From contig JAJZOR010000007.1 of NCBI GenBank assembly GCA_021811435.1, forward strand, positions 1 to 54,973: a stretch of 54,973 nucleotides of DNA. The letters are read 5' to 3'. A program made the position numbers and the translations under genes. The notes beneath the pieces are model-generated. The model worked only from the letters and a program-made list of their open reading frames with translations. It was not told where the DNA came from and ran no database searches. Numbering within the stretch: position 1 is the first letter of the stretch; every line of letters starts with the position of its first letter. Shown one piece after another: positions 5,876 to 15,086 of the stretch. The stretch is from Microcaldota archaeon (GTDB lineage: Archaea; Micrarchaeota; Micrarchaeia; Micrarchaeales; Micrarchaeaceae).

Positions 5876-8467
5876 GTGGAGAAAAACGGGAAAAGAGGCG
5901 GAGGCAAAGGCGCCCAGTCAGCCATGGAATACCTTGTGACATATGGATGGGCCATACTTGTCATTGCCATAGTCATAATGGCGCTTTACGCGCTAGGCGT
6001 CTTCCGCGGGCCGGCAGTCGCGAACGTCTGCCTGTTCCCTGCGGACTTCGGGTGCGTCAGCAGTTTCATGTACGCGGATGGGGGGCTGACCGTGAATATC
6101 GAGCAGGCCACCTCCACGCTGATAAACATAACCGCAATAGGCTGCAACACCAACAAAACCACGGCTGACATGATTTCGTTCCATCCCCAGCTCTCGCTGC
6201 AGATAGAGGGCAATGTGTCGATAAGCGGGAACGCGACGACTGCGCTGAGATGCTATTCCGGAGGCAACGTGTATACCGCCCCTATAGGTACAGTGTTCCA
6301 CGGGTATCTTGTGCTGAATTACACAGATCTGCAGAGCAATCTTCCGCACACGGTAGTCGGAGGCCTGACGCAGAGAATCGAGGAATCAAATACGCAGTAT
6401 ACCGGATCGAGCAGCACGACAACCGGTAGCACCACATCTACATCTGTCACTACGACTTCCAGCACTAGCAGCAGCACTTCCAGCACAAGCAGCAGCACTT
6501 CCAGCACCTCATCTACCAGTATAGCGTACGTGCCGGTAACATTGACCAACAACCAGCCGGCAGAACCATACGTACCCATAACGCTTACCCCTGGAAGCAC
6601 CATATCCGGAACATTCCAGCAGATGATAAGCTTCAATCCTTCGGCTTACAGCGCGAACGAGGCTTCGGATCTGGGCAACATAAGGTTTTACTCCACTCTC
6701 ACAAACGGCAACCCGACAGGTATGCTGGATTCATGGCTCGAGTCGTGCAATGCATCGCCGTGCAGCACGTCCAGCAATGCGGTCTTCTGGGTCAACCTGC
6801 CGGGCGGAGAATCTAGCGGCGGCACTACGATATACATGGCATTCGGGCCGATAAGCGGGCCAGGCTCCGAATTCACAAGCAATTCATGCGCAAGCAACTG
6901 TGCAGGAGAGGCACCGCAGTTAAGCTCACCTTACGGGGCGTACGACGACGGCGCATCTGTATTTCCACTATTTTACGATGATTTCAGTGGAAATAGCATC
7001 AACACTAACAAGTGGCAGTATAGTGGAGTGACTGCCACGCAGAACAATGGCGTATCGTTATCATCCATAGGTTCAACCTCAGGGTTTACCACAAAAGCTA
7101 CTTATGGAGTCGGTAACACCATAGACATGTATGCCAAAGTGATATATTCCAGTTCCACGGCAACAGGAAGGAGTTCGACGACAAGTGCAGGTACAGATAC
7201 TGGCACACTTGCTGGCTCTTCATCGGGTACGCAAGGTGTGTGGACGACATCGGTACAAAACGGATCTTATGTGGCATATTACGCATTTAACTATGAATCG
7301 CTCTTAAGCCAGTCGTTAACGGCAGATGAACCTACTTTCCCGATGTATGCATCCGCAGAATGGTATGATTGTTATTGGGCAGAGTTTTCGGACGCGCCCA
7401 ATTCCAACACGAAAGGCGCAGACGGCATATTTTGCGTAAGCGGCACCATATCATCTATTAGCAGCTTAAACTGGTTTAGGGTCAGAAGCACGCCGCCGTC
7501 TGGCGTTATGCCAGCTGTTACGTTTGGCACCCTTGTCACGCCTGCCGCAACGCCGGCCACTTTCCAGCAGATGATAAACGTCAGCACTGACTACTCGTCA
7601 AGCGGCGAAGGCGCCAACCTGCAGAACGTGGAATTCACCACAAATGCACCAGCGTCGGCTTCAGGCAATGTCCCGTTGTACTCATGGTGCGAGAGCGGGT
7701 GCACTAGCTCATCTACGTCGAAATGGTGGGTGAAGCTCACGAGTTCAATAAATGCAAACTCCAACACCATCATATACATGAACTTCATGCCAGGCAATGT
7801 GATGAGCAGCAGTTCTAGCTATACAGGAGAGGCCCCGCAGCTCAGCCCGACCTACGCACAGTATGACAATGGGGCAGATGTGTTCAGTTTCTACAATGAC
7901 TTCTCAGGAAGTTCCACGCCATCTGGCTGGCAAAAATCCGGTACGGTGACCATAAACAACGGCGCAACGCTGCCGGGATCTGACGCAGAAAACCTTGTCA
8001 CAACATCTGCCACATACGGACTGGACTCAAACAAGATACTCGACTGGTATGGTTCGCTGGGTGCATTCCAAGACGCGAACGGTGCGCAGGTGGGCGGCTA
8101 TTTGAGTACGGGAACGACAAACTGCGCCGGGCAAACAGTAGGCGCAAGCAATGGCGCCTCGACCTCTTCTTACGCGCTCGCAGAATGCAACGGCGGCTAT
8201 TCAAGCGCTTTGTACTCGGTGAATCCGGCAAGTAATTCAGCGAACGTTTGGACCGTTTACTGGCCTTCAGCTTCCACGGCTTTAAGCTGGTGGAACTATG
8301 GAAATGAGATAACTTACGATGGCGGTGGCAATATACCCAGCAGCAATCTAGGCATAGGCTTCTGGAACAACGCTGGAACCGTAGCAGTATTTGCACAGTG
8401 GATACGACAGCGAGCCTACCCACCGAATGGAGCGATGCCGAGCTACAGCCTCGGCGCAGTGCAGTAG
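5876..8467 (+). CDS. Large secreted DUF2341-repeat protein with type IV pilin-like signal
   Basis: The GTG at 5876 (preceded by GGTG) gives 863 aa; a TTG at 5852 would add eight. Residues 12-20 (GAQSAMEYL) and the following hydrophobic stretch form a class III signal, with Glu at +5 from the predicted cut before Gln14, as in archaeal pilins. A Ser/Thr linker (about residues 175-210) separates the pilin-like head from two similar modules, each starting FQQMI and containing a W(F/V)VxL...(T/N)TIYM pattern. I match these to DUF2341, found in archaeal surface proteins. It probably sits on the cell surface, anchored or assembled through the pilin-like helix. It follows MoxR closely. Confidence 0.8.
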   Translation: MEKNGKRGGGKGAQSAMEYLVTYGWAILVIAIVIMALYALGVFRGPAVANVCLFPADFGCVSSFMYADGGLTVNIEQATSTLINITAIGCNTNKTTADMISFHPQLSLQIEGNVSISGNATTALRCYSGGNVYTAPIGTVFHGYLVLNYTDLQSNLPHTVVGGLTQRIEESNTQYTGSSSTTTGSTTSTSVTTTSSTSSSTSSTSSSTSSTSSTSIAYVPVTLTNNQPAEPYVPITLTPGSTISGTFQQMISFNPSAYSANEASDLGNIRFYSTLTNGNPTGMLDSWLESCNASPCSTSSNAVFWVNLPGGESSGGTTIYMAFGPISGPGSEFTSNSCASNCAGEAPQLSSPYGAYDDGASVFPLFYDDFSGNSINTNKWQYSGVTATQNNGVSLSSIGSTSGFTTKATYGVGNTIDMYAKVIYSSSTATGRSSTTSAGTDTGTLAGSSSGTQGVWTTSVQNGSYVAYYAFNYESLLSQSLTADEPTFPMYASAEWYDCYWAEFSDAPNSNTKGADGIFCVSGTISSISSLNWFRVRSTPPSGVMPAVTFGTLVTPAATPATFQQMINVSTDYSSSGEGANLQNVEFTTNAPASASGNVPLYSWCESGCTSSSTSKWWVKLTSSINANSNTIIYMNFMPGNVMSSSSSYTGEAPQLSPTYAQYDNGADVFSFYNDFSGSSTPSGWQKSGTVTINNGATLPGSDAENLVTTSATYGLDSNKILDWYGSLGAFQDANGAQVGGYLSTGTTNCAGQTVGASNGASTSSYALAECNGGYSSALYSVNPASNSANVWTVYWPSASTALSWWNYGNEITYDGGGNIPSSNLGIGFWNNAGTVAVFAQWIRQRAYPPNGAMPSYSLGAVQ

Positions 8468-8482
8468 CACATGGTAATGATG

Positions 8483-8605
8483 CTATCGCAGGATCAGAAT
8501 CAGGATGATGAGCAGCGTTATTGCCAAAACCACCAGGTTGACTGCCTTCACGATTTTCATTATCCTCTTGAATCTCCTTGATGTTTGAACGCTTCCCTGT
8601 TCCAT
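8483..8605 (-). CDS. 40-aa single-pass membrane protein at the end of the ATP synthase operon
   Basis: This is a short complete frame, ATG 8605 to TAG 8483. A basic head (RRFKRIMKIVK) is followed by one uninterrupted hydrophobic helix (NLVVLAITLLIILILIL) and a final Arg. It lies 40 bp after the stop of atpD, on the same strand, and overlaps no other gene. The charge pattern predicts a cytoplasmic N-terminus. I know no family for it. A small accessory or assembly subunit of the ATPase is possible by position, but that is inference. It could also be an unrelated last cistron. Confidence 0.6.
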   Translation of the reverse strand: MEQGSVQTSRRFKRIMKIVKAVNLVVLAITLLIILILILR

Positions 8606-8645
8606 GGAAAATACCGCATTTGTGCCCAATGCATCAGGATTGGGG

Positions 8646-9269
8646 CTAACCTGCGCGGGCCTTATCGGCCAGCTTCTTCTTTACGTGCTTGAGCGCCGAG
8701 AACGTGTCCCTGTCTATCTCCTCGAGCCTCATCCTTATGTACTTGGACTGGGCCAGCATGCCCGGGATCACCCTGTAGTCCAGCGCGTTTACCCTGCGCT
8801 TGGTCTTGTCTATCTCTATGACCAGGCGCTTCAGTCCCTGCTCCCTCTGGGCTATGTCTATGATGGCGTTAGTGGCCCTCGAGAAGGTATCGCGTATGTC
8901 GTCCACCGCCAGGCTGGACGGGATGAGCGAGAACGTCAGGCTCTGCTTCTCAGGCAGCCTGCTTATCTGCGGTATCTTCACCCCCATGATGTTCCTGACC
9001 TTTATCTTCACGGGCTCGGCCTCTACCATGTACTGCGCGACGTTCTCCAGGTCGAAGTTGCCTATGTACGTGGATGCGGTCGTCACCATCTTGTACGACT
9101 GCTGCATCATGTCGTTCAGCGCGTTCCTGCTCTCCTTCGACTGCTTGAGCAGCTTGAGGAACTCTATGACCAGTATCTCGCGCTTCCTCTTGAGTATGTC
9201 ATGGCCCTTCTTGGCTATGACTATCCTGCGCCTCAGGTTTATCAGGTTTATCCTGGTCGGGTTTATCAT
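8646..9269 (-). CDS. atpD: A-type ATP synthase subunit D
   Basis: The gene encodes 207 aa, typical for the A/V-ATPase D subunit. The N-terminus (PTRINLINLRRRIVIAKKGH) is the family signature, and the N- and C-terminal thirds are long helices that form the coiled-coil central rotor shaft inside the A3B3 ring. The mid region (IPQISRLPEK) is the short non-helical part. It comes last among the canonical subunits, four bases after a MazG gene that separates it from atpB. The internal frame is clean. Confidence 0.95.
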   Translation of the reverse strand: MINPTRINLINLRRRIVIAKKGHDILKRKREILVIEFLKLLKQSKESRNALNDMMQQSYKMVTTASTYIGNFDLENVAQYMVEAEPVKIKVRNIMGVKIPQISRLPEKQSLTFSLIPSSLAVDDIRDTFSRATNAIIDIAQREQGLKRLVIEIDKTKRRVNALDYRVIPGMLAQSKYIRMRLEEIDRDTFSALKHVKKKLADKARAG

Positions 9270-9273
9270 GGCA

Positions 9274-9609
9274 TCACCTCATGTCGCCGGAGCCCTTTAT
9301 GGTCCCGTTCTTCCGCCTCCTGAGCAGCTTGTCGACGTTCGATGCCGCGACGTCGCCTAGGTCCAGCCCGAGGTCCGACGCGAGGGCGCTTACGTACCAA
9401 AGCACGTCGCCCAGTTCGGACTTCATGTCCTCCCTGTCCAGTTCCGCATGGTCCCTTATCCTCTTCTTTATCTTGTTGTTGAGCTCGCCGACCTCGCCCG
9501 ACAGCCCAAGCGCGGGGTAGTATATGCTGTACTCCCTTGGGTAAATCGCTGTGCTCATAGCCAGCCTCTGGTATTCGCTGAATCCCATGCTCGCGGGTTT
9601 CTTGGCCAT
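9274..9609 (-). CDS. MazG-like nucleotide pyrophosphohydrolase
   Basis: The gene encodes 111 aa. The single-domain MazG pattern is clear: LGLSGEVGELNNKIKKRIRD, giving ExxE, followed by ELGDVLWYVSALA, giving ExxD. These acidic residues bind Mg in hydrolysis of (d)NTPs to NMP and pyrophosphate, usually as house-cleaning or to lower alarmone levels. It is inserted between atpB (its ATG abuts the atpB stop) and atpD (4-nt gap), so it must be co-transcribed and probably translationally coupled with the ATP synthase. Substrate cannot be told. Confidence 0.88.
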   Translation of the reverse strand: MAKKPASMGFSEYQRLAMSTAIYPREYSIYYPALGLSGEVGELNNKIKKRIRDHAELDREDMKSELGDVLWYVSALASDLGLDLGDVAASNVDKLLRRRKNGTIKGSGDMR

Positions 9610-10989
9610 CTACTTGCCCTTGTAGTACTTGTCGACGAACTCCTTCTTTATCCTGGTCAGGTCAGCCTTCGGAAGCGCAGAAAGCAGCGTCCAGCCGAGA
9701 TCCAGTGTTTCCTCTATCGTCCTGCGCTCGTAGAACCCCTGCTTTAGGAACTTGTTCTCGAACTCCTCGCCGAACCTCAGGTACTGCTTGTCCGTGTCGC
9801 TCAGCGCCTCCACTCCCACTATAGCGCTCAGGTTCTTGGCGTCCTGCGCCTTCGCGTAAGAGCCGTAAAGCTGGTCGGCGACCCCCCTGTGGTCCTCCCT
9901 CGTCTTGCCTGCGCCTATGCCGCCGCCCATCAGCCTTGAAAGCGAACCTATAGGCTGCACCGGCGGGTATATGCCCTTGTTGACCAGTTCCCTGCTCAGG
10001 AATATCTGTCCTTCGGTTATGTAGCCTGTCAGGTCGGGTATCGGGTGGGTCACGTCGTCGCTGGGCATGGTGACTATGTTCAGCTGGGTTATGCTGCCTT
10101 TCTTGCCCTTTATTATGCCGGCCCTCTCGTATATGCTGGCCAGGTCCGTGTACATGTAACCGGGGTAGCCCCTCCTTCCTGGCACCTCCTCCCTGGCGCT
10201 TGACAGCTCCCTCAGCGCCTCTGCGTAATTCGTCATGTCGTCCAGTATCACCAGCACGTGCATGCCCTTCTCGTAAGCCAGGAACTCCGCAGTGGTCAGG
10301 GCGAGCCTTGGGGTTATTATCCTCTCTATGCTCGGGTCGTCGGCTAGGTTTATGAATGCGACAGCCCTCTTCAGGGCGCCGGTCTTCCTGAACTCGGTCT
10401 CGAAGTATGAATAATCGTCGTATGTTATCCCTATGCCTGCGAATATCACAGCGAAGCTCTCCGAAGAGTTCTTCACGTTGGCCTGCCTTGTGATCTGCGC
10501 GACCAGCTGGTTGTGTGGCAGCCCGGATGCGGAGAATATGGGCAGCTTCTGCCCCCTTACCAATGTATCGAGCCCGTCTATGGACGAGACGCCGGTCTCT
10601 ATGAAGTCGCTCGGATACGACCTCGAAGCGGGGTTCATGGGCTCTCCGTTTATGTCCTTCCTCTGCTCGTAGGCTATAGCCGCGCCGCCGTCCCTCGGGC
10701 GGCCCTGGCCGTCGAACACCCGGCCCAGCATGTCCTCGCTGACGCCTATCATGAAAGTCTCGCCAAGGAAGCTCACCGACGTGTCGCCGATGTTTATGCC
10801 GTCCGTAGGCCCGAACACCTGCACCACTGCGTTGGTGTCGCTGGTGTCGAGCACCTGGCCCAGCCTCTCCTCGCCGCTGCGCAGCTTTATCTTGACTATC
10901 TCGTTGTACTTTGCGTTGCCTATCTTGCCGACCACTACCAGAGGGCCCGCCACGTTTTCTATAGTGTTATATTCTACCTCGAATTTCAT
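9610..10989 (-). CDS. atpB: A-type ATP synthase subunit B
   Basis: The gene encodes 459 aa, full length. Subunit B is the non-catalytic nucleotide-binding partner of A in the A3B3 head. The family start ([18 protein letters not shown]), a P-loop position degraded to [11 protein letters not shown] as expected for B, and the [16 protein letters not shown]-type segment (here [17 protein letters not shown]) are all present. The start overlaps the end of atpA by 4 nt, so the two are coupled. It ends directly against the MazG gene. Confidence 0.97.
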   Translation of the reverse strand: MKFEVEYNTIENVAGPLVVVGKIGNAKYNEIVKIKLRSGEERLGQVLDTSDTNAVVQVFGPTDGINIGDTSVSFLGETFMIGVSEDMLGRVFDGQGRPRDGGAAIAYEQRKDINGEPMNPASRSYPSDFIETGVSSIDGLDTLVRGQKLPIFSASGLPHNQLVAQITRQANVKNSSESFAVIFAGIGITYDDYSYFETEFRKTGALKRAVAFINLADDPSIERIITPRLALTTAEFLAYEKGMHVLVILDDMTNYAEALRELSSAREEVPGRRGYPGYMYTDLASIYERAGIIKGKKGSITQLNIVTMPSDDVTHPIPDLTGYITEGQIFLSRELVNKGIYPPVQPIGSLSRLMGGGIGAGKTREDHRGVADQLYGSYAKAQDAKNLSAIVGVEALSDTDKQYLRFGEEFENKFLKQGFYERRTIEETLDLGWTLLSALPKADLTRIKKEFVDKYYKGK

Positions 10990-12773
10990 GCGACCACCTT
11001 CTCCTTGTCGACCGCCTCCTTGTACTCGTCTATCAATGAATCGAACTCGGAATCGATCTCTGACTTTATCCTCTTCTGGGCCTGCTCTATCTCGCCCTCC
11101 TTTATCTCCTTCATCCTGGATATCTGCTCCCTCACCTTCAGCTTGGATATCCTGTCGGCGCCCACGCCGCCAACGACCGCATCGTGCGCCCTCTTCCTGA
11201 AGTAGAGCATGATGGCGATCATGAACGCCTGCTTCTTAAGGCTTGTGTAGGCATCGAGCTCGTCGTATGCGCTCTGCCTTAGGAAGTCCTCCCTTATCAT
11301 CCTGCCTATCTCGAGCACTAGCCTCTCCTCGTCGGGCAGCGCCTCTGCGCCGACCAACTGCACTATGTCCTTCAGCTCGGCCTCCTTCTGCAATATCTTC
11401 ATGGCCTCCCTCCTGTTCGCCACGAACTCCTCGCCGTAGTTCTGCAGGTACCAGGGCTCCAGATCGTCGAGATAAAGCGAATAGCTCGTAAGCCAGTTTA
11501 TGGACGGGAAGTGGCGCGAGCTCGCCAGATTGAAGTCCAGCGCCCAGAATGTCTTCACGACCCTGAGCGTGCCCTGCGACACCGGCTCCGAGAGGTCGCC
11601 GCCGGGCGGCGATACTGCCCCGACTATCGTTACGGAACCTATCTTCTCGGAAAGCGCCTCCACCTTGCCGCTCCTCTCGTAGTACTCCGCGAGCCTCTTG
11701 GGCAGGTAAGCCGGATAGCCTTCCTCGCCGGGCATCTCCTCCAGCCTGGCCGATATCTCCCTCATCGCCTCGGCCCATCTTGACGTCGAGTCTGCAAGTA
11801 TGGCCACGCTGTATCCCATGTCCCTGAAGTATTCCGCTATGGTTATGCCGGTGTACACGCTCGCCTCCCTTGCCGCCACAGGCATGTTGCTCGTGTTGGC
11901 TATGAGTATCGTCCTCTCTATCAGCGGCCTGTTGGTCTTGGGGTCCTTAAGCTCCGGGAATTCGGTGAGTACCTCTGTCATCTCGTTGCCGCGCTCCCCG
12001 CAGCCCACATACACTATTATGTCCGCATCGGACCATTTTGCCAACTGGTGCTGGATTACCGTTTTTCCACTCCCGAAGGGTCCCGGAGCGGCCGCGGTGC
12101 CGCCCTTGGCGACCGGGAACAGCATGTCTATGATCCTCTGCCCGGTGATCAGCGGCTCCTCTGCGCGGAACTTCCTCTTGTATGGGTTGGCCCTGCGCAC
12201 CGATCTCCTCTGCGAAAGCGTAAGCTCATGCGTCTTGCCGGCCTTGTCGACCTTTGCTATTATGTCGTCGAGCCTGAAGGTGCCGCTCTTCAGGCCGGTT
12301 ATCTTGCCTTCCACCCCGGCAGGCACCATTATGTAGTGCTTTATGAACTCCGTCTCCTGCACGTAGCCTATTATCTCGCCCTGCCCCACGGTGGCGCCGT
12401 TCTTTATCTTAGGCTCCGCGTTGAACTTCCATTTCTTCCCCCTGTCGATAGCGTCGGCGGTTATGCCCCTCGCTATGAATGAGCCGGACTTGGCCTTCAG
12501 GACCTCCAGCGGCCTCTGTATCCCGTCGTATATATTGCCCAGTATGCCAGGGCCCAGCTCTACCGAGAGCGGCGCGTCGGTCGAGACCACCTGCTCGCCC
12601 GGCCTCAGGCCGGTCGTGTCCTCGTAGACCTGTATGACGGCCTTCTCCTTCCTTAGCTGTATTATCTCGCCCACCAGGCCCTTGTCGCCGACCTTGACTA
12701 CGTCGTACATCTTGGCGCCGAGCATGCCGTTGGCTACCACCAGCGGGCCCGAAATCCTTTCAATCTTACCCAT
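10986..12773 (-). CDS. atpA: A-type ATP synthase catalytic subunit A
   Basis: From the ATG at 12773 the product is 595 aa. A TTG at 12797 overlapping the atpF stop would add eight residues, but [13 protein letters not shown] matches the usual family N-terminus. The catalytic P-loop GPFGSGKT is at about 231-238. The A-type specific insertion is present ([22 protein letters not shown]). It hydrolyses or makes ATP in the A3B3 head, coupled to ion flow through the I/K membrane part. It lies in the middle of the operon, between atpF and atpB. Confidence 0.97.
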   Translation of the reverse strand: MGKIERISGPLVVANGMLGAKMYDVVKVGDKGLVGEIIQLRKEKAVIQVYEDTTGLRPGEQVVSTDAPLSVELGPGILGNIYDGIQRPLEVLKAKSGSFIARGITADAIDRGKKWKFNAEPKIKNGATVGQGEIIGYVQETEFIKHYIMVPAGVEGKITGLKSGTFRLDDIIAKVDKAGKTHELTLSQRRSVRRANPYKRKFRAEEPLITGQRIIDMLFPVAKGGTAAAPGPFGSGKTVIQHQLAKWSDADIIVYVGCGERGNEMTEVLTEFPELKDPKTNRPLIERTILIANTSNMPVAAREASVYTGITIAEYFRDMGYSVAILADSTSRWAEAMREISARLEEMPGEEGYPAYLPKRLAEYYERSGKVEALSEKIGSVTIVGAVSPPGGDLSEPVSQGTLRVVKTFWALDFNLASSRHFPSINWLTSYSLYLDDLEPWYLQNYGEEFVANRREAMKILQKEAELKDIVQLVGAEALPDEERLVLEIGRMIREDFLRQSAYDELDAYTSLKKQAFMIAIMLYFRKRAHDAVVGGVGADRISKLKVREQISRMKEIKEGEIEQAQKRIKSEIDSEFDSLIDEYKEAVDKEKVVA

Positions 12774-12793
12774 GTTATCGCTGTTTTTATTTT

Positions 12794-13141
12794 TCAAACG
12801 TTCCTGGTTATGTCTATGCCTATAGCCCTCAGTATGAGCTGGCGCAGCGTGTCCTCCTCCTGCATCTGCTCGTTAAGCTCCGGGACCTCGACCACCAGCG
12901 GCATTATGCTGGTCGTGATGGACTCGGCCAGCCTCCTGTCCCTCACGAGCTTCCTGACCGAAGACGTCATTATTATTATGCCGACGTCGTCCCTGCCCAT
13001 CAGCTCCCTCAGCTTCGCCTCTGAGTGTTCCGTGTCAGACACTGGGTAGGCGTCGGTTATCCCTGCTATCTCGAAGCCTACGCCTAGCACATTGTTGCCC
13101 ATGTACGCTATCTTGAGCGGCTTTTCTACTCTGTCTTCCAA
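12794..13141 (-). CDS. atpF: A-type ATP synthase subunit F
   Basis: The gene encodes 115 aa, usual length about 100. The sequence has the Rossmann-like alternating pattern of subunit F ([18 protein letters not shown]... [12 protein letters not shown]) and a C-terminal helix. F sits on the central stalk beside D and regulates rotation. It overlaps the 3' end of atpC by 16 nt. The order C-F-A-B is the standard archaeal one. Confidence 0.92.
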   Translation of the reverse strand: MEDRVEKPLKIAYMGNNVLGVGFEIAGITDAYPVSDTEHSEAKLRELMGRDDVGIIIMTSSVRKLVRDRRLAESITTSIMPLVVEVPELNEQMQEEDTLRQLILRAIGIDITRNV

Positions 13142-14196
13142 ACGATCAACCTCGATGTCTCGTCCTTGCTGAGGCCGTAAATCCTGCTGTTTATCAGTAT
13201 CCTGAGCGTGAATATCTCGATCTCCTTCATGTACGAGTATGCCAGTATGGTGCCGAATGTGAGCATGCTGTGCCTCAGCAGCTTCAGGCTCTTCTCGAAT
13301 ATCGCGTTCCTCAGGCCGACCTCGAATATGAGCAGCTGCTTCACCTTGCTCTGCTTGTAAACCTCCACCGCGCTCTTGAGGTCGTAGGCCTTTATCTGCA
13401 GCGCCATGGACTCTATGTCCTTGGATCCGTTGTATATCTGCTCGAGCTCAGGCGCCGGTATGTTGCCCCTGTCTATCATGACCGCGCTTATGTCAGGGAA
13501 CTTGAGGCCGGAGCGCTTGGCCTTTATCATGTAAAGTATGTTCTTCATGTCTATGTCCATCTTGATTATCCTCGCGGACTCGTTGTGTATGACCCTGAGC
13601 CCCACGATGACGCTGCCGAGGCTCCTGAAATAGCTCTTGTCTATCGCCGCTATGGCGTCCGGCACGCTCCTGGTCTTCTTGTACGCCTCCAGCGCGTCCT
13701 TCAGTATGTCGGCGTACGGCGAGTTTATCATGAGCTTGCCGAGCAGCCCATCTATGGAGTCTTCCCGCATGGCCTCCTTCACCGTTGCAGCGTCGTACCT
13801 CCCGTAATCTATCACGTACCTGGCTATCGTGTCGTAGCTCTGGCGCTTCTCCTTCGCCTCGAGCAGCAGCTTGACGTTGTATATGTCCCACTTCCCCACT
13901 ATGGACCTTATCAGCTTGCGCTCCGTGGAGGGCGCTATGTGGACCAGCTTGCCCGCGTTCCTCGCCAGGTTCTTGCTCAGCGCGAAGTCTATGAGCTCGC
14001 CTTTTATCTCCATGCCGCCGAACTCCTCTATGTCCTCCTTGAACTCCCCATGGAAAAGGATCGCGATTATGGTGCTTATGTCCTTGGCGTTTATTATGTC
14101 GCGCATCGTCTTGTCGTCTATGAGCTTGCTGCCCATCGCCTTGGCTCGCGCGCTTGAATAACCATAGTGTCTTGCAGCTGCCGAGCCCGATAGCAA
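13126..14196 (-). CDS. atpC: A-type ATP synthase subunit C
   Basis: The gene encodes 356 aa, the family length. Subunit C is the funnel-shaped adaptor that joins the central stalk to the membrane rotor ring. The YGYSSARAKAMGSKL start is typical of the family (YxYxxARxRAMKSxL). The start is a TTG at 14196; it is four nt after GGTGA, which overlaps the stop of atpE, and no better start lies nearby. This arrangement couples C to E translation. Confidence 0.93.
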   Translation of the reverse strand: MLSGSAAARHYGYSSARAKAMGSKLIDDKTMRDIINAKDISTIIAILFHGEFKEDIEEFGGMEIKGELIDFALSKNLARNAGKLVHIAPSTERKLIRSIVGKWDIYNVKLLLEAKEKRQSYDTIARYVIDYGRYDAATVKEAMREDSIDGLLGKLMINSPYADILKDALEAYKKTRSVPDAIAAIDKSYFRSLGSVIVGLRVIHNESARIIKMDIDMKNILYMIKAKRSGLKFPDISAVMIDRGNIPAPELEQIYNGSKDIESMALQIKAYDLKSAVEVYKQSKVKQLLIFEVGLRNAIFEKSLKLLRHSMLTFGTILAYSYMKEIEIFTLRILINSRIYGLSKDETSRLIVWKTE

Positions 14197-14200
14197 TCTC

Positions 14201-14827
14201 TCACCCCTTCTTCCTGCCCCGCGGCTTCCTGGACGCTCTGGGCGCCCTCTTTGGCGCGGCCTGCGTGACGGCGCCGAAAAGCTCGCTGTCTATCGCCCTT
14301 CTGGCGTAGTCCAGCTCGCCGTCGACTATGCTCCTGACCGTAGCGTTGAGCGCCACCTTGCCGTCCCTCGTATACAGCATGAAGCCGTCTACGTCCGCGT
14401 ACTCGACCTCGTAGCCCTTGCCCTTGAGCAGGGGCGCGTTCTTCTTTGAGGTCCTGACCAGTATGTCGTCGGACCCAATCATCGAAGAGAACTGCTTCAC
14501 GCTGCTCTCCAGTATCCTCTCCATGCCTCCCTTCTCGACTGCGCTCGCCACCTTGCCTATAGCCGCCTTGAGGGCGCGCTCCAGGGCCCTGCCCCTTGCG
14601 TCCAGCAGGATGGCGTTTACCTCCATGTCGACGCCGGAGGCACTCTCCCTCCTCAGCCTCTCGACCTCCCTGGCAGAGTCGGCCTCAGCGGATCTTATTA
14701 TCTGCTTTGAGCGCTCCGACGCCTCCTTCATTACCGCGTCCGCCTGCCGCTCCGACTCCTCGGCTATCGCCGCGGACCTTGAGTCCGCTTCGTCCAGTAT
14801 CGACTTCTTTATCGCGTCCAGCGCCAT
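14201..14827 (-). CDS. atpE: A-type ATP synthase subunit E
   Basis: From ATG 14827 the product is 208 aa (a TTG at 14836 would add three). The first ~100 residues are one long, highly charged Ala/Glu/Arg helix, the peripheral stalk part that pairs with H. The C-terminal ~90 residues are the globular part that binds subunit B. The tail is unusually basic (about 17 residues rich in Arg, Lys and Pro), beyond the normal family end. It lies between atpK and atpC. Confidence 0.9.
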   Translation of the reverse strand: MALDAIKKSILDEADSRSAAIAEESERQADAVMKEASERSKQIIRSAEADSAREVERLRRESASGVDMEVNAILLDARGRALERALKAAIGKVASAVEKGGMERILESSVKQFSSMIGSDDILVRTSKKNAPLLKGKGYEVEYADVDGFMLYTRDGKVALNATVRSIVDGELDYARRAIDSELFGAVTQAAPKRAPRASRKPRGRKKG

Positions 14828-14837
14828 GTCCAACACT

Positions 14838-15086
14838 TCATATTATGCCGGCCTGCAGCATTATGAGTATTGCTATCACGAATCCGAATATCAGCAGCGT
14901 CTCTGGTATCACGAAGAACAGGAGCACTATCCCCAGGTTCTCCTTCTTCTCCGCTATCAGTCCCAGCCCTGCGCTTCCTATGCCTGACTGCGCTACGCCT
15001 GTGCCGACTGCTCCTCCGGCTATCGCTACTCCGGCTCCTATTGCTGCTACCGCAGCGTTCGGGTCTATTGCCACATAATTCACCAA
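14838..15086 (-). CDS. atpK: A-type ATP synthase proteolipid (subunit K/c)
   Basis: The gene encodes 82 aa forming a single two-helix hairpin: helix 1 is Gly/Ala-rich (AIGAGVAIAGGAVGTGVAQS), and helix 2 contains the ion-binding Glu62 (IPETLLIFG). It is the repeating unit of the rotor ring, so there is no duplication as in some methanogens. Gln33 in helix 1 and Glu-Thr in helix 2 resemble residues found in sodium-binding rings, but proton use cannot be excluded. Its start abuts the end of atpI. Confidence 0.95.
   Translation of the reverse strand: MVNYVAIDPNAAVAAIGAGVAIAGGAVGTGVAQSGIGSAGLGLIAEKKENLGIVLLFFVIPETLLIFGFVIAILIMLQAGII

Noticed and set aside
14838-15086. Sodium-specific ATP synthase ring
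   Set aside because: Gln33 and Glu62-Thr63 are suggestive, but the full ligand set cannot be judged without a structure and alignment.
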